The notes beneath the pieces were generated by a model that did no database searches, was not told the origin of the DNA, and saw only the letters and a list, made by a program, of their open reading frames with translations. Shown piece after piece: positions 51,437 through 60,469 of a stretch of DNA of 64,000 nt. Every line of letters starts with the position of its first letter. Position 1 is the first letter of the stretch. This DNA comes from Candidatus Zhuqueibacterota bacterium (GTDB lineage Bacteria; Zhuqueibacterota; Zhuqueibacteria; Oceanimicrobiales; Oceanimicrobiaceae), in assembly GCA_029261995.1 (NCBI GenBank), contig JAJDAF010000007.1, forward strand, positions 40,633-104,632, given 5' to 3'. Position numbers and translations under genes: made by a program.

Positions 51437-54400
51437 ATGAAGAATAGATTGTTTGCTTTTTGCGTCGGATGTTGCCTGCTTGCCGCGACAGTGTCGTCCT
51501 ATGCCTCCACCGTGACTCCGTCAGACAATACTGCTGGTGTTTCCACGAGCTATTCCGTAACATTTACCCTTGGGGCTCTTGACAACCTGCCGAACAACGG
51601 CCAGATAACGATTACTTTTGGCAGCCCGCTTTACAACCTGACCGGCACGCTTTCCGCGACGTCGCCGGATATCTCGGGCGGCTTCTTGAACGCCACTCCG
51701 GGGGGCGGGCAGAGCGTCACTTTTGTTCGTGACGGCCTAGGTACCCCGCTGACCGGTGGCGTTCAATACACCATCGTTTTTCAAAGCGTGACAAATCCAA
51801 CCATCACGGGGTCTTCTTATTCTTTGACGGTGACCACCTTGGGGGGTGTTGTTCCGACAAGTGATCCGAGTGCGAACTTCACGATTTCCCCGGCCGCCCT
51901 GGGCTCATTTACCGTTTCGGGCGCGCCTGCCAGCACGACAGCCGGACAGGCCTTTTCTTCTCCTGCAAACGACATCACCGTTACTGCGCTGGATATCTTT
52001 GCAAATCAAAAAACCAACTACGCAGGAACGGTGAGTTGGGCAAGCAGCGATGCCGGCGCCACTGTCCCAACCTCGGGTTTGACTTTCTCTGGTGCTACGA
52101 AAGTTTTCTCCGGTACCGGATTCACGCTGCAAACGACGGGCAATCAGACGTTCACGGTTTCAGATGGCGCAGCAACTGGCGCAACCGGCAACATTGCCGT
52201 TCAGCCTGCCGCCCTCGACCACTTCACCATGTCCGGTGTGCCTGGGAGTGCAACCGCTGGCGTGGCGTTTTCTTCTCCCGCAAACGATATCATTGTTACG
52301 GCATTTGACCAATTTAACAATCAAAAGACCAACTATACGGGTACCGTGACTTGGTCGAGCAGCGATTTGAGCGCTACCCTGCCCTTGAGCGGTTTGACAT
52401 TCTCTGGCGCGAGCAAGACGTTTCCCGGCACTTCGTTTACACTCCGCACCGCCGGTAGCCGCACGCTCACCGTGCAGGATGGCGCGGTGAGCCTGACCAG
52501 CAGCGCTGTGACGGTGAGCGCCGCGGATATAGCGACTTTGACCTTGAGCAACCCAGCAGCGCAGGAAGCCGGCGTTGGCTTTGCGCTAAGTGTTTCTGGC
52601 GCCCAGGACGCCTTTGGAAACGATGCCTCCGGAGCGGTTGTCGTCTCGTTTGCTGATATTGATCCCCATGGCGTGCCAAATGGTGAGACGCCTGTTCTGA
52701 CGAACATCAGCGTCACAGGCGGCAGTGGCAACGCGTCTCAACTTCTCTATCTACGCGAGAACAACGTACAGCTCAGGGGCACCGTTGCCGTGACCGCCGC
52801 CACGGATGACACCCAGCCGTTCAACGTGGCCGCGGGAGACATCGAGAACTTTTCGTTTCGCGATCCGGGCACACAGACTGCCGGAACGGGTTTTACACTA
52901 TTTGTAGAAAATGCCCGCGACGGTTTCAACAATCAGGCAGACGGTACAGTCACCGTGAGCTTTGTCGGCGGCGGTAACCACGATGCGCCCGATGGCACCA
53001 CGCCGACGCTCAGACCTGTCTCTGTTGTGAATGGCTCGGGCAGTAATACCCAGGATTTGTTCAAAGCGGAAACCGGTGTGCAATTGGCGGGTAGTGTTGC
53101 CGCAACCGGCGCTTCGGACAATACGCAGACATTCGATGTGGATGCTGCCGGCATCAACAGCCTCGTCGTGGATAGCCCCGGAAATCAGACCGCCGGCGCG
53201 GGCTTTAGCATTTCGGTCTCCAGTGTTCAGGATGTTTACCAAAACCCGACCAGCGGCACGATACAAATCAGCTTCACGGACGGACAGGCGCATGCCGCCC
53301 CGAATTCCATAACACCGACTCTGCGCGATATCATCGCTACCAGCGGTTCGGGCAGCGCCAATCAGCTCTTAGTGTTGGCTGAGAACAATGTTAGATTTCG
53401 CGGCACTGGAAATGGCAATACCGACGACTCTCCCACTTTTGATGTGGCTGCGGCAACACTTGATGAACTGCAGATTCAAACCGGAACCACCGGGAACACT
53501 TCAGAGCTGGGCAACCAGAGCTTGAGTACTGGGTCCGCATTGAGTATGCATGCTTCCGGTTTTGATATCTACCAAAATTATCGTGGCAATGAAACCGTGA
53601 CGTGGTCGCTGGTCGGCACCACGATCGGCACTCTCAGCCCGAGTTCCGGCACGAATACGACTCTCGATGCCACCACCCCGGGCACGGCGCTCGTTCAGGC
53701 GTTGCACTCAGGTTCGGGTAAAACCGACCAGACCGGTGCGATTGACGTTAGCCTCGGCAATGTCGATCGGGTTGAGATTCGAACAGCTGCGAACAACGGC
53801 GGAAAAGCATTTGGCGACACCACGTTGACCACCGACCAGACAATGACGTTTTGGGCGGCGGGTTTCGACGATCAGAACAATTATGTCGATGATACCGCGG
53901 TGAACTGGAGCAGCAATGGCACACTGGAAGCTGTAAGTTCGTCCGCAAAAAGTCTTACGTTTGAACCAACATCCACCGGCAGCGGCCAAATCGTCGCAAG
54001 CCATGCGACGGCGACAGGCGACCAAACCGGCACCGTGACCGTTAGCCCCGGGTTGCCGTCAGGCGCGGTGACGTTGACCCCGGTGCCCACGACTTTGGCT
54101 CCAGCCCAGACTGCAACCATCACCTCTTCGCAGATTCAGGATGCAGAGTTAAACCCGGTTGGCGCGGGAGTGGAATTTGATGTGTCGCTGACCAGCGGGC
54201 CTTTCGGCTCAATCTCGACCGCAGATGCCAATGCCGGCAAGGCGGGACACCAGGTCGCTACCAACGCGAGCAGCCTGCTTGTGTTTGACTTTCTTGCGGG
54301 CTCTACGGGAGGCACTCAAAACATCTCGGTCACCAGTGTCGGAGGGGCCAATGGCAACACCGCCATCAATGTCGGCAGCCTTGAAATATTGTCGATCGCG

Positions 54401-57400
54401 AATGCTCCGGATTTTGTAAGCCTGGGCCAGCAAGGCGTCGCCAACGTGCAAATGACCGTGCGCAATTTGAGCGCATCGCCGGTCACGAACCTCGATCCGG
54501 TTCTGACTTTCTCCGGAACAGGCTTCACCGCCGTGCGGACGGACGTGTTCACCGATATTCCGGCCTCGCCCGGGACGCGCACGTTCACGTTTACGGTAGA
54601 CGTTGGCGCCAGCGCAGACCTCGGCGCCATCACAATTGATGGCCAGATCAATGGTGATGTTTCCGGCGTCTCGGTTTCAGCGCAAGGCGCCACAACCACG
54701 GATAGCTGGACAGTCCAGAATGCCGCGCAAGTCAGAGGAGACAATGTTGCGACATTACCAGACACAGTCGCCCAGGGCCAGCAGGGCATTGATTTTACCG
54801 TGACCGTGTCGAATCCGGCGACAGCCGGCCTTTCCGCCGCTGCCGTTATCGATAACATTTCTCTGAAATTCACACTGATCAAGGATGGCAGCGACCAGAC
54901 AAGCGAATTCGTGGTCAGTGCGAATCCCGCCAATCCGACCTCCGTTGCTGCAGGCGCATCAGCAAATTTCGATTTCACAGTAAATGTGTTGGCCTCCGCC
55001 GACAGCGGCCGCTATTCACTCGACGCCAGTGTTTTGGCGCATGACTTGAACGGCCCGGCCCTGGTGGTACAGGATAACGCGGTCACGACTCCCGACCAAT
55101 GGTTCGTGAAGGGTGCGGCCAACATGCAGATCCTCTCCCTTACCCCGGTTCCCAGCGCCGCGCGCGCCGGGCAAACGACTCCCTGGCGGGTTAGGATGCG
55201 GGTGACCAACGGCAGCCCCGATGCGGTTGCTGCTGATTTCAATAGCGCCAACACCTACGTCCGTTTTCGGATTGGCGCCGACGATGTTACGGGCGAGTAT
55301 ACCATCACAAAACCTGATTCGTTCAAGGTTTCAGGTACGAGCCGCCTGGAAAGCGGGGCCTCGGATACTCTGGATTTCGTCATCACCCAAACCGGAACGA
55401 CAACGGGAACTGCTACAATAAGCGGAAGCCTTGAGGCGGTAATCGTCGGTTCTGGCGGCAGCCGGATTACCGACGACACCTCAGACGACGTTGGCCTCGG
55501 GTCTGTCCAAATCAACTCGGCGACTGCGGCGGTAACGATTACTTCTACAAGCCCACACGACAGCACGCCAAATGCCAGCCCGACACAAGCACGGGTAAAC
55601 ACGAACCAGAGTTTCACGATCACGGTCTCGATCGACAATGATTTGGCGGAACCGGTAGAGAACGTCATCGTTCAGCTCACAAGCAGCATTCCAATTGGGG
55701 GCTCTACAATAATAACCCCACAGCAGAGCATTGCCCTAATCGCGGCAGACGACCGCGGAAGCATCGATTTCGCCCTGACCGCGCCATCGACCTCCAATCC
55801 CGTAACCGGCGAGACTTTCGCTGCGACAGTTTTGAGTGCCACGGGCCAACAAAGCAGGCAAGCGGCGCCAATTGGTACGCCCGATCCAGGAGATGATTTC
55901 GTATTATTCCGTGTTGACGAGCCTGCGAATCTATCGGTTGGCATTACTGTCGATACGGTACAGACAGCCACCGATACGTTTCAGGTGCAGGCCCTGGTGA
56001 CAAATCTCGGTGAGGCTAGCGTAGGTGCCACAGGACAGCTCACGCTAACCCTGCCGTTGAGCGGATATACCCTGATTTTCGGAGACAATCCTGCGTTATT
56101 TACGCCAGGTATTGTTGTGTCCTGGGATGTTAGGGCGCCGGCGACAGAGACAGGACTCGAAGCGTTCACCGCGACTCTGACGACAACCCCGAATGACGAG
56201 AATATCGGTACACCTGCCGCGGTTTCAAAATCAGCCGACTCGCAACAGGTGAGGACCTCAAATATTGGGCTAACCATCGATGCCTTCCGGGTTGTCAGCC
56301 CACCTGGCGCGCTAGACGACACCCTGTCGAGTGCGCAGGAATTCCGTGTTCAGGCGGACATCACCAGGACAGCAAATATCGATCGGGTCGATGCCACGCT
56401 CAGCCCGCCGCCCGGTATCGACTTCAAGTCTGGGCCCATTAGCCAGACGAAGGAGCTGGAATTTGGCGTTACGACAGTCACGTGGGACTTGATTATTACG
56501 GACCAGACTCGCGACGACCAGACCGTTACCGTTGATATGGTCGGCTTTGATAGCAACGAACGCCAGATTGTACAAACATCAAATGCGCTCACCGTCTTTG
56601 TTGTCGCGAAAGCGAACCTGGACTTTGAGAGCTTTCAGGCAGGTGGCCTGTTGAACAACAATGCTCCGGTAAATCATGAGTTTCCACTGACCGCTAGGAT
56701 TGTCAACGTTGGTGGCGCTGGCGTCGGGCAGGGCGAAATCACGCTTGATCTAGGTAGTTCCGGCATAACCATCGTTGACGAGGGTCAGCAGCCAGCGGTT
56801 CGTCAGTTCGCTCTAGGCGATGCGTCTTCAATTGAAGTCACGTGGGATGTTCGGTCATCGACAGTCCCGATAGCATCGGCGTCAGTTCGGGCGAGCGTCA
56901 GTACGCCGCCGCAGGATGAAAATTCGGGGCAGGCTGCACCGTTCAGCGGAGAAGTCGTCTCCAGGGCATTTGCCATCGAGACTGTTGCGGAGGGTGGCGT
57001 TGCCATTTCCGGTATTTCAGTAACTTCTCCAACCGGCGCTCAGAATGGCGTACTTTCCAACGGCCAGGAGTTCGTTCTGGATGTTGCGGTCAGCTCAGTC
57101 AACCTCGACCCGATTGAAGCAACACTGGATGATAATGGCGCCGGCTATGTCGTTCTCGACGGCAACCGGACAAAGCCGGTGGTGTCGGGCGGCGTTAATT
57201 GGCGCTTACGTGCTCCTCCGAACGCACAACCTGCTCACTTTATTCGAATCAATGTGAGTGGCGATGACGCAAGCTCTGGAGAGAGAAAGACAGCCCTACC
57301 CGATTCGATACAGTTTCAAATCGTGAGGCGAGCCGCTTTGGATCTGACCGCAAGCATCACGGAGCCGCCATCGGCCACCGATCAAATACTCACTGTCGGT

Positions 57401-58507
57401 CAGGTTTTCACATTGACCGCTGACCTGAGAAATACAGGCGAGGCGGCTTTCATTGGCCAGGATGATTTGAAGATTACACTCCCGGTTCGATATTCGACCG
57501 GGGAGCCCCTAATCAAGAGTGTGTCGCCGGGCGGCCAGGTCACCTGGCAGATCACCGCGCCTTCGCAGGCGACGAATCAGTTGGAGAATATCGTTGTCTC
57601 TGTTGATGCGCAAATCGCCATCGACGAGAACTCGGGTCTGCCACCCCCTTCGACGCCATCGGATGTCACGGTACAGGTGCAGACTCAGGCCGTGGGCCTG
57701 AATGTGGTCATGCTTGCTGCCCGAAAACCAGTCACGGTGCCTCGCGGCGCCTCAAACATTGCCCTATTCGGGCTGGAGTTCCGAAATTCCAGCGACGACA
57801 ATATTGATTTGGAGCGGATTGACCTGACGGTCGAGGACAATCAGGGAAGCGACATTGCGCCGAATTCTCTTCTCACCGCACTAAGAGTAGTTGACTACGG
57901 CGACGAAAACACGGTTATTCCGACCTCCGCCAGTCCGGGGGCGAGCAACCCGGTGCAGGTCGATTTCATACCGCCTCTTACTGTGCCGAAGAATGATTCC
58001 GTTCTGGTTGAGTTTCGTGTCGATTTGGTGAGTTCGTCCGAGGCGCCGAATTTTAGATTGACCATAAACAGCCCCGGGGATGACGTGTTTGCGCGCAACA
58101 CAGCCTCCGACTCCCTTGTGGCAATTCTTGATGACTCGGGTTTTCCGCTGAACGCGCCACTCACGGCAGGTGCGTCGGCGATCATCGGTTCGGATTTTCA
58201 GGCGAGCTTCTTCAACTTTCCCAATCCGTTTGGCCGCGGTGAGACAACGACGTTCAACTATACGTTGCCTCAGGACTCGGATGGGACGTTGCGCATCTAC
58301 ACATTATTGGGCGAGCTTGTTAGGACAAAGTCTTTCAGTTCATCAGAAGAGCGTGGGTTTGCTGGCAACCATGACGGCGCCGGTCGGGCTACCTTGGACT
58401 GGGATGGCCGAAACGGCAGTGGCCAGGAAGTACTCAACGGCGTGTATGTTGCGGTTTTGACAACAAGCGCAGGCAAGGCCGTCACGAAAATCGCAATTGC
58501 GAAATAA
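51437..58507 (+). CDS. Giant secreted multi-Ig-repeat protein with FlgD/type IX-like C-terminal domain
   Basis: The protein is about 2,356 residues from the ATG at 51437 (ATG 51425 would add four). A signal peptide (KNRLFAFCVGCCLLAATVSS) is followed by a tandem array of beta-sandwich repeats. There are two near-identical units of about 105 residues, three of about 103, two longer ones, and then many CARDB/DUF11-like modules, the composition being rich in Ser, Thr, Gly and Val. The C-terminus (FFNFPNPFGRGETTTFNYTL, TLRIYTLLGELVRTKSF, WDGRNGSGQEVLNGVYVAVL, KIAIAK) is the FlgD_ig/CHU_C-like domain that directs type IX secretion or surface attachment in FCB bacteria. A surface adhesin or S-layer-like role is inferred. 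It is 14 bp before the PorV-like gene. Confidence 0.85.
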   Translation: MKNRLFAFCVGCCLLAATVSSYASTVTPSDNTAGVSTSYSVTFTLGALDNLPNNGQITITFGSPLYNLTGTLSATSPDISGGFLNATPGGGQSVTFVRDGLGTPLTGGVQYTIVFQSVTNPTITGSSYSLTVTTLGGVVPTSDPSANFTISPAALGSFTVSGAPASTTAGQAFSSPANDITVTALDIFANQKTNYAGTVSWASSDAGATVPTSGLTFSGATKVFSGTGFTLQTTGNQTFTVSDGAATGATGNIAVQPAALDHFTMSGVPGSATAGVAFSSPANDIIVTAFDQFNNQKTNYTGTVTWSSSDLSATLPLSGLTFSGASKTFPGTSFTLRTAGSRTLTVQDGAVSLTSSAVTVSAADIATLTLSNPAAQEAGVGFALSVSGAQDAFGNDASGAVVVSFADIDPHGVPNGETPVLTNISVTGGSGNASQLLYLRENNVQLRGTVAVTAATDDTQPFNVAAGDIENFSFRDPGTQTAGTGFTLFVENARDGFNNQADGTVTVSFVGGGNHDAPDGTTPTLRPVSVVNGSGSNTQDLFKAETGVQLAGSVAATGASDNTQTFDVDAAGINSLVVDSPGNQTAGAGFSISVSSVQDVYQNPTSGTIQISFTDGQAHAAPNSITPTLRDIIATSGSGSANQLLVLAENNVRFRGTGNGNTDDSPTFDVAAATLDELQIQTGTTGNTSELGNQSLSTGSALSMHASGFDIYQNYRGNETVTWSLVGTTIGTLSPSSGTNTTLDATTPGTALVQALHSGSGKTDQTGAIDVSLGNVDRVEIRTAANNGGKAFGDTTLTTDQTMTFWAAGFDDQNNYVDDTAVNWSSNGTLEAVSSSAKSLTFEPTSTGSGQIVASHATATGDQTGTVTVSPGLPSGAVTLTPVPTTLAPAQTATITSSQIQDAELNPVGAGVEFDVSLTSGPFGSISTADANAGKAGHQVATNASSLLVFDFLAGSTGGTQNISVTSVGGANGNTAINVGSLEILSIANAPDFVSLGQQGVANVQMTVRNLSASPVTNLDPVLTFSGTGFTAVRTDVFTDIPASPGTRTFTFTVDVGASADLGAITIDGQINGDVSGVSVSAQGATTTDSWTVQNAAQVRGDNVATLPDTVAQGQQGIDFTVTVSNPATAGLSAAAVIDNISLKFTLIKDGSDQTSEFVVSANPANPTSVAAGASANFDFTVNVLASADSGRYSLDASVLAHDLNGPALVVQDNAVTTPDQWFVKGAANMQILSLTPVPSAARAGQTTPWRVRMRVTNGSPDAVAADFNSANTYVRFRIGADDVTGEYTITKPDSFKVSGTSRLESGASDTLDFVITQTGTTTGTATISGSLEAVIVGSGGSRITDDTSDDVGLGSVQINSATAAVTITSTSPHDSTPNASPTQARVNTNQSFTITVSIDNDLAEPVENVIVQLTSSIPIGGSTIITPQQSIALIAADDRGSIDFALTAPSTSNPVTGETFAATVLSATGQQSRQAAPIGTPDPGDDFVLFRVDEPANLSVGITVDTVQTATDTFQVQALVTNLGEASVGATGQLTLTLPLSGYTLIFGDNPALFTPGIVVSWDVRAPATETGLEAFTATLTTTPNDENIGTPAAVSKSADSQQVRTSNIGLTIDAFRVVSPPGALDDTLSSAQEFRVQADITRTANIDRVDATLSPPPGIDFKSGPISQTKELEFGVTTVTWDLIITDQTRDDQTVTVDMVGFDSNERQIVQTSNALTVFVVAKANLDFESFQAGGLLNNNAPVNHEFPLTARIVNVGGAGVGQGEITLDLGSSGITIVDEGQQPAVRQFALGDASSIEVTWDVRSSTVPIASASVRASVSTPPQDENSGQAAPFSGEVVSRAFAIETVAEGGVAISGISVTSPTGAQNGVLSNGQEFVLDVAVSSVNLDPIEATLDDNGAGYVVLDGNRTKPVVSGGVNWRLRAPPNAQPAHFIRINVSGDDASSGERKTALPDSIQFQIVRRAALDLTASITEPPSATDQILTVGQVFTLTADLRNTGEAAFIGQDDLKITLPVRYSTGEPLIKSVSPGGQVTWQITAPSQATNQLENIVVSVDAQIAIDENSGLPPPSTPSDVTVQVQTQAVGLNVVMLAARKPVTVPRGASNIALFGLEFRNSSDDNIDLERIDLTVEDNQGSDIAPNSLLTALRVVDYGDENTVIPTSASPGASNPVQVDFIPPLTVPKNDSVLVEFRVDLVSSSEAPNFRLTINSPGDDVFARNTASDSLVAILDDSGFPLNAPLTAGASAIIGSDFQASFFNFPNPFGRGETTTFNYTLPQDSDGTLRIYTLLGELVRTKSFSSSEERGFAGNHDGAGRATLDWDGRNGSGQEVLNGVYVAVLTTSAGKAVTKIAIAK
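51892..53150 (+). repeat. Tandem repeats coding for Ig-like units in the giant protein
   Basis: Units starting at 51892 and 52207 are 315 bp long and clearly related in DNA as well as protein (for example TCTTCTCCTGCAAACGACAT versus TCTTCTCCCGCAAACGATAT). From about 52519 a second type with three copies of about 310 bp begins (GVGFALSVSGAQDAFGND, GTGFTLFVENARDGFNNQ, GAGFSISVSSVQDVYQNP). Confidence 0.75.
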
Positions 58508-58521
58508 CTCGCGATGAGAAT

Positions 58522-60456
58522 ATGAAGAGACGCACAAAAACATTGACTGTATCTTTGCTGTTGATTATAATGATGGCGCTGCTTTCCTGTGATGTAAAAG
58601 CGCAGAACGCCAGTGGAGGGGTTTCGCCTCTGTTCACCGCAGGTGTTGGCGCCAGGGCGCTTTCGCTTGGAGGAGCTTTTGTCGCACTTTCAGATGATCC
58701 CACAGCAGTCTATTGGAATCCGGCCGGAATCGATTTTATCCAGAAAAAGAGTGCGACGTTCTTCTATTCGAGTCTTGACTTCGGAACCAGCTATAATTTC
58801 ATAAGTGGCGTTTGGCCGACGCTTTCGTTTGGGGCTTTCGGCCTGGGCTGGGCTCGAATCGGCACAGATGGTGTAATACCTTACGACGATGATGCAAATC
58901 AAACTGGTGCCGAGGGAGATTTTGGCATTGACCAGTTCCTTTTTTCTTATGGCAAACAAATCCGGAAGACTGTCAGCGCAGGCGGGAATCTGAAAATCGA
59001 GAGGATGAATTTCGCCTTTGAGAATATTGCCGATACAAGAGTTGGACTGGACCTGGCCGTGCTCTACAAGCCAGACTTCGACAGTGTGTTGCTGCGAGAT
59101 CTCGCTTTTGGCCTCAATATCCAGAATGCAATTTCATCAAAAATGCGGTTGAACAAAGCGGATGAAGCTGCACCAATCAACTTCAGGGCCGGCCTTTCTA
59201 AGCTTTTTGTGATGGGTGAAGGCCGGAACAAATTGCGATTGCTACTTGATGTCAATCAGACTGAGAATGGTGGCGCATCGACACATGCTGGTACAGAATA
59301 TTCATTTAGCGACCAGGCGAGCATGAGATTGGGGTTCAATGATGGTCAGATCGCTTTGGGTGCCGGCGCGACTTATCGGAACCTCGAAATCGATTACAAT
59401 TTTGGCAAGTACTTTGACGCTGTAGATTTCGCATCGAGCCACCGGTTTTCGGTGACGATTCATTTCGGCAAGGGGCGCGATGACTTAATCCGGATTGCCC
59501 GGCTGGAGCGCGAGCGGGAAGTAAGAATGCAAGTGCAGGACTCTTTATGGATCAACGCCGAGCTTGAGTTCAACAACAATATGGAAGCGGGTCGAGACAA
59601 GTATTATGACCGCGATTTCATGGGGGCATTTGTCGCCTTTTCCGGGGCAGACGACGCGGCCAAGAACATGGAGGAGATTTCTCTGCGCCTGAGGACTGAA
59701 CCAAACAGCGATCAGGAAGCTGAAATGCGTGTGCAAACAGCTTTTTCAGCGACCGAGGAGGTTGAAGACTGGACCAAAAAGGCGAACACCAAAATCGATT
59801 CTCTGCAAACTCAAGAGCGGCAACGTATTTACCTGGAAGCGGCTGTCCGCGAGCGCGAAACGGCAAGAGTCGGCGCAATTGAGGAGCTTCAGACTTTTGT
59901 CAACAACCATCGCGAGAAGGGGTTGGCGTTCTTCAAAGGCGCTGATTATGCCCGTGCCATAAACGAGTGGCGTCTCCTGGTTTCCGCTATCGACAACAGC
60001 GCCATCGAGGATATCCCGCAGGAGTTCAAAACTCTGAAACTACAGGTCGAGAGCGACATCGGGACGGCCCGAGGGCAGTTGGAATCGAAGGCGAAACAGG
60101 AGCGTCGTGAAGTCAGTCGCCTGACTTTTGGCGAGAGCTTCAATCAAGGCAGGCGTTACTACGACAGCAAAGACTGGAAGAATGCAGAAGCGGCTTTTGC
60201 CAAGGCGTTGGAGAGCGATCCAAACAGCACTGAAGCCAGGAATTACCATGAACGAGCAAAAGCCCGCTCCGTGGCGACGATGCAGGATATGCCGCAAAGA
60301 CTCAGGCAGAAGTATGCTCGTTCGACTGTATTTCTGAGACAAAAGAAGCTACAGGAGGCCCTTCAGCTTCTCGAAGAGATGCGCAAGGAACAACCCTACA
60401 ACAAGCGCATTCTTGACCGTATTGATCTCGTTGAAGAACAGATGAAGAAACAATAG
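58522..60456 (+). CDS. PorV-like outer-membrane barrel fused to a helical TPR tail, 644 aa
   Basis: The export signal (MKRRTKTLTVSLLLIIMMAL) is followed by the hallmark start of PorV/UPF0164 proteins: AGVGARALSLGGAFVALSDD, then PTAVYWNPAGIDFI. Amphipathic strands continue to about residue 320. From about 330 the protein switches to charged helices (RIARLEREREVRMQVQDSLW) and then TPR-like units (EKGLAFFKGADYARAINEWR, GRRYYDSKDWKNAEAAFAKA). PorV shuttles type IX cargo in Bacteroidetes. Its location directly after the giant FlgD_ig-bearing protein fits that pairing. An ALLSC sequence could be a lipobox, but barrels are seldom lipidated. Confidence 0.85.
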   Translation: MKRRTKTLTVSLLLIIMMALLSCDVKAQNASGGVSPLFTAGVGARALSLGGAFVALSDDPTAVYWNPAGIDFIQKKSATFFYSSLDFGTSYNFISGVWPTLSFGAFGLGWARIGTDGVIPYDDDANQTGAEGDFGIDQFLFSYGKQIRKTVSAGGNLKIERMNFAFENIADTRVGLDLAVLYKPDFDSVLLRDLAFGLNIQNAISSKMRLNKADEAAPINFRAGLSKLFVMGEGRNKLRLLLDVNQTENGGASTHAGTEYSFSDQASMRLGFNDGQIALGAGATYRNLEIDYNFGKYFDAVDFASSHRFSVTIHFGKGRDDLIRIARLEREREVRMQVQDSLWINAELEFNNNMEAGRDKYYDRDFMGAFVAFSGADDAAKNMEEISLRLRTEPNSDQEAEMRVQTAFSATEEVEDWTKKANTKIDSLQTQERQRIYLEAAVRERETARVGAIEELQTFVNNHREKGLAFFKGADYARAINEWRLLVSAIDNSAIEDIPQEFKTLKLQVESDIGTARGQLESKAKQERREVSRLTFGESFNQGRRYYDSKDWKNAEAAFAKALESDPNSTEARNYHERAKARSVATMQDMPQRLRQKYARSTVFLRQKKLQEALQLLEEMRKEQPYNKRILDRIDLVEEQMKKQ

Positions 60457-60469
60457 TTCAAGGTCCCAA

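Noticed and set aside
58522..58600. ALLSC as a lipoprotein lipobox in the PorV-like protein
   Set aside because: The protein continues as a beta barrel, and a signal-peptidase I site near VKAQ is also available. I could not decide, so it is not called a lipoprotein.
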